Assembly (NCBI GenBank): GCA_037974665.1
Contig: CM075764.1
Location: 79,128,325-79,192,324 of the forward strand
DNA length: 64,000 nucleotides
Origin: Ehretia macrophylla
Lineage: Eukaryota > Streptophyta > Magnoliopsida > Boraginales > Ehretiaceae
Direction of reading: 5' to 3'
A program made the position numbers and the translations under genes. The notes beneath the pieces were generated by a model. It saw nothing but the letters and a program-made list of their open reading frames with translations, was not told the origin of the DNA and made no database searches. Shown here one piece after another: positions 63,244 to 64,000 of the stretch. Each line of letters begins with the position of its first letter. Position 1 is the first letter of the stretch.

Positions 63244-63717
63244 TTAAGATGAAATTCCAAGTAATAAGGCCAAATAAAGGCTCAGATGAAAATACCGCCT
63301 AGAAATCCAAATAAGAATCCCGCTGGCACGAATATCGAAGAAGAACAAAATCCCAACTAAGAGCGGCGAGGTAATACCAATAAAGACTAAAGTAGAGATA
63401 CTGTAGATATTACCAATACCACATATTAATGACAAGAAGAATACCGAAAGAATACCCCACATACAAATCTCCAGTAGAAGTTCAACTATTACCGCCCGAG
63501 AACTCCCAAGCAAGAAGCCAAATAAAGGCTCAAACGAAGACCACATCCAAAGGTCTGAAGAAGTACCCCGCTGAATGAGATTCTCGAGCAGGTGCACAAC
63601 ATACAAAACCAAACTCTGAGGCATCTTCACTATTTGCCAAGTGAGAACTTTGTACAAACTTGCAAATAAGGAAACCCAGTTAGAGAATACCAAGAAAATG
63701 CTCCCAAGAGCCGTCAT
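63244..63717 (-). other. Hydrophobic open frame in the LARD-R interior
   Basis: A 157-codon minus-strand frame with ATG sits close to the polypurine tract. The product is rich in Leu, Ile, Phe, Ser and Trp, with several stretches long enough for membrane segments. The end shares ILI-IS and SLYLALLL with the frame at 18731-18931 in LARD-M, where the frame is broken. Base composition alone (many GGTATT and TTATTTGG words) could produce such a frame. No family is recognised, and coding is doubtful. Confidence 0.3.
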
Positions 63718-64000
63718 ATAAAAACCCCAAAGAAAGTTATCCTTTCATGATTGCCAACCACAAATGAGAGCCTTAGAAGAATGCTAATAACAATGCTTCA
63801 AAGACAACCACCATCTCTCAGATAAAGGTCTAACCTAATACTACTCATTCCCGCCAATCCACAGAACTTGGAGGGCCTGTTACTAACCACTTCTCTTCAG
63901 GGGAAGGAAGAAGTCCTTCTTACCATTTCAACGGGACATGTAAGAATGCCAAGATATCACATTTATACATACATGCCTTAAACTATTATGCAAGCAAGTT

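Larger units (their letters stand above)
60581..64000 (-). mobile_element. Non-coding Tekay-type LTR element, partial (LARD-R)
   Basis: One LTR (60581-63108, 2528 bp, TGTAACACCCC to GGGTATCACA) and 892 bp of interior are visible before the window ends. The left flank AACTA (60576-60580) would be one copy of the target duplication. The interior matches 18646-19560 of LARD-M in order and content. The purine tract with a run of six G (minus) is at 63109-63124. The upstream inverted repeat is half decayed (AATTGCG with CACAATT). Confidence 0.88.

Noticed and set aside
1..64000. tRNA, rRNA, CRISPR array, satellite array or host protein gene
   Set aside because: No such structure was recognised; tRNA-like words are only primer-binding sites and tandem repeats are short.

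Overview
The window reads as a gene-poor, heterochromatin-like stretch of a plant nuclear genome, most likely a eudicot. It is AT-rich and I see no convincing host gene. Almost every base can be assigned to nested LTR retrotransposons: chromovirus (Tekay/Del-type Ty3-gypsy), Athila/Tat-type Ty3-gypsy, Ty1-copia and TRIM elements. There is also one LINE-like retrocopy and one hAT-like MITE. The species cannot be named from sequence alone.

Layout from left to right. 1-6485: a non-coding Tekay-related element in minus orientation (LARD-1), entered from its internal region. It is interrupted by a solo LTR (352-2793) and, inside its own LTR, by a LINE-like insertion (4172-4855). 6486-10970: LTR, tRNA-Asp-type primer site and decayed gag-protease of an Athila-type element. 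10971-12476: a broken minus-strand LTR carrying a complete TRIM element (11549-12105). 12477-16120 and 24185-24263: a decayed copia element, split by a solo copia LTR (13150-14805) and by a complete non-coding LTR element, LARD-M (16121-24179, target duplication AGGCA), which itself carries another copia LTR. 24264-24612: the 3' end of an Athila/Tat element, followed by a GC-rich MITE. 24803-36662: a solo LTR split by the best preserved element of the window, a Tekay chromovirus at 25946-35419 with two 2265-bp LTRs, primer site, polypurine tract and a gag-pol frame broken by six stops. 36663-38690: an Athila-like LTR. 38691-48275: remains of a minus-strand Tekay-like element whose long LTR holds a solo copia LTR, which in turn holds a solo TRIM LTR. 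48276-58482: a second minus-strand Tekay-like element (gag, protease, primer site, LTR) with two more solo LTRs in it. 58483-60580: a decayed PF04195-like protein and an Athila-like LTR fragment. 60581-64000: a third LARD copy running off the end.

Element boundaries rest on 5-bp target duplications that can be read directly. Exact ones: CACTT, CTCAA, AGGCA, ATATG, CAACA, ATGCA, GTTAG, ACTAC, TAGTC. Near-exact ones: TTATG/TTGTG and GCAAT/GCAAC. They give a relative order of insertion and show a marked excess of solo LTRs over complete elements.

The most interesting signal is not a gene. All the chromovirus-type LTRs here that are complete enough to inspect share, downstream of a TATA-like site, a short hairpin TGAGNNN...NNNCTCA. 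Its arms change sequence while mostly keeping their pairing, and it is followed by a pyrimidine stretch ending in AG|G. This occurs in both coding and non-coding elements and suggests a conserved RNA structure near the start of the transcript.
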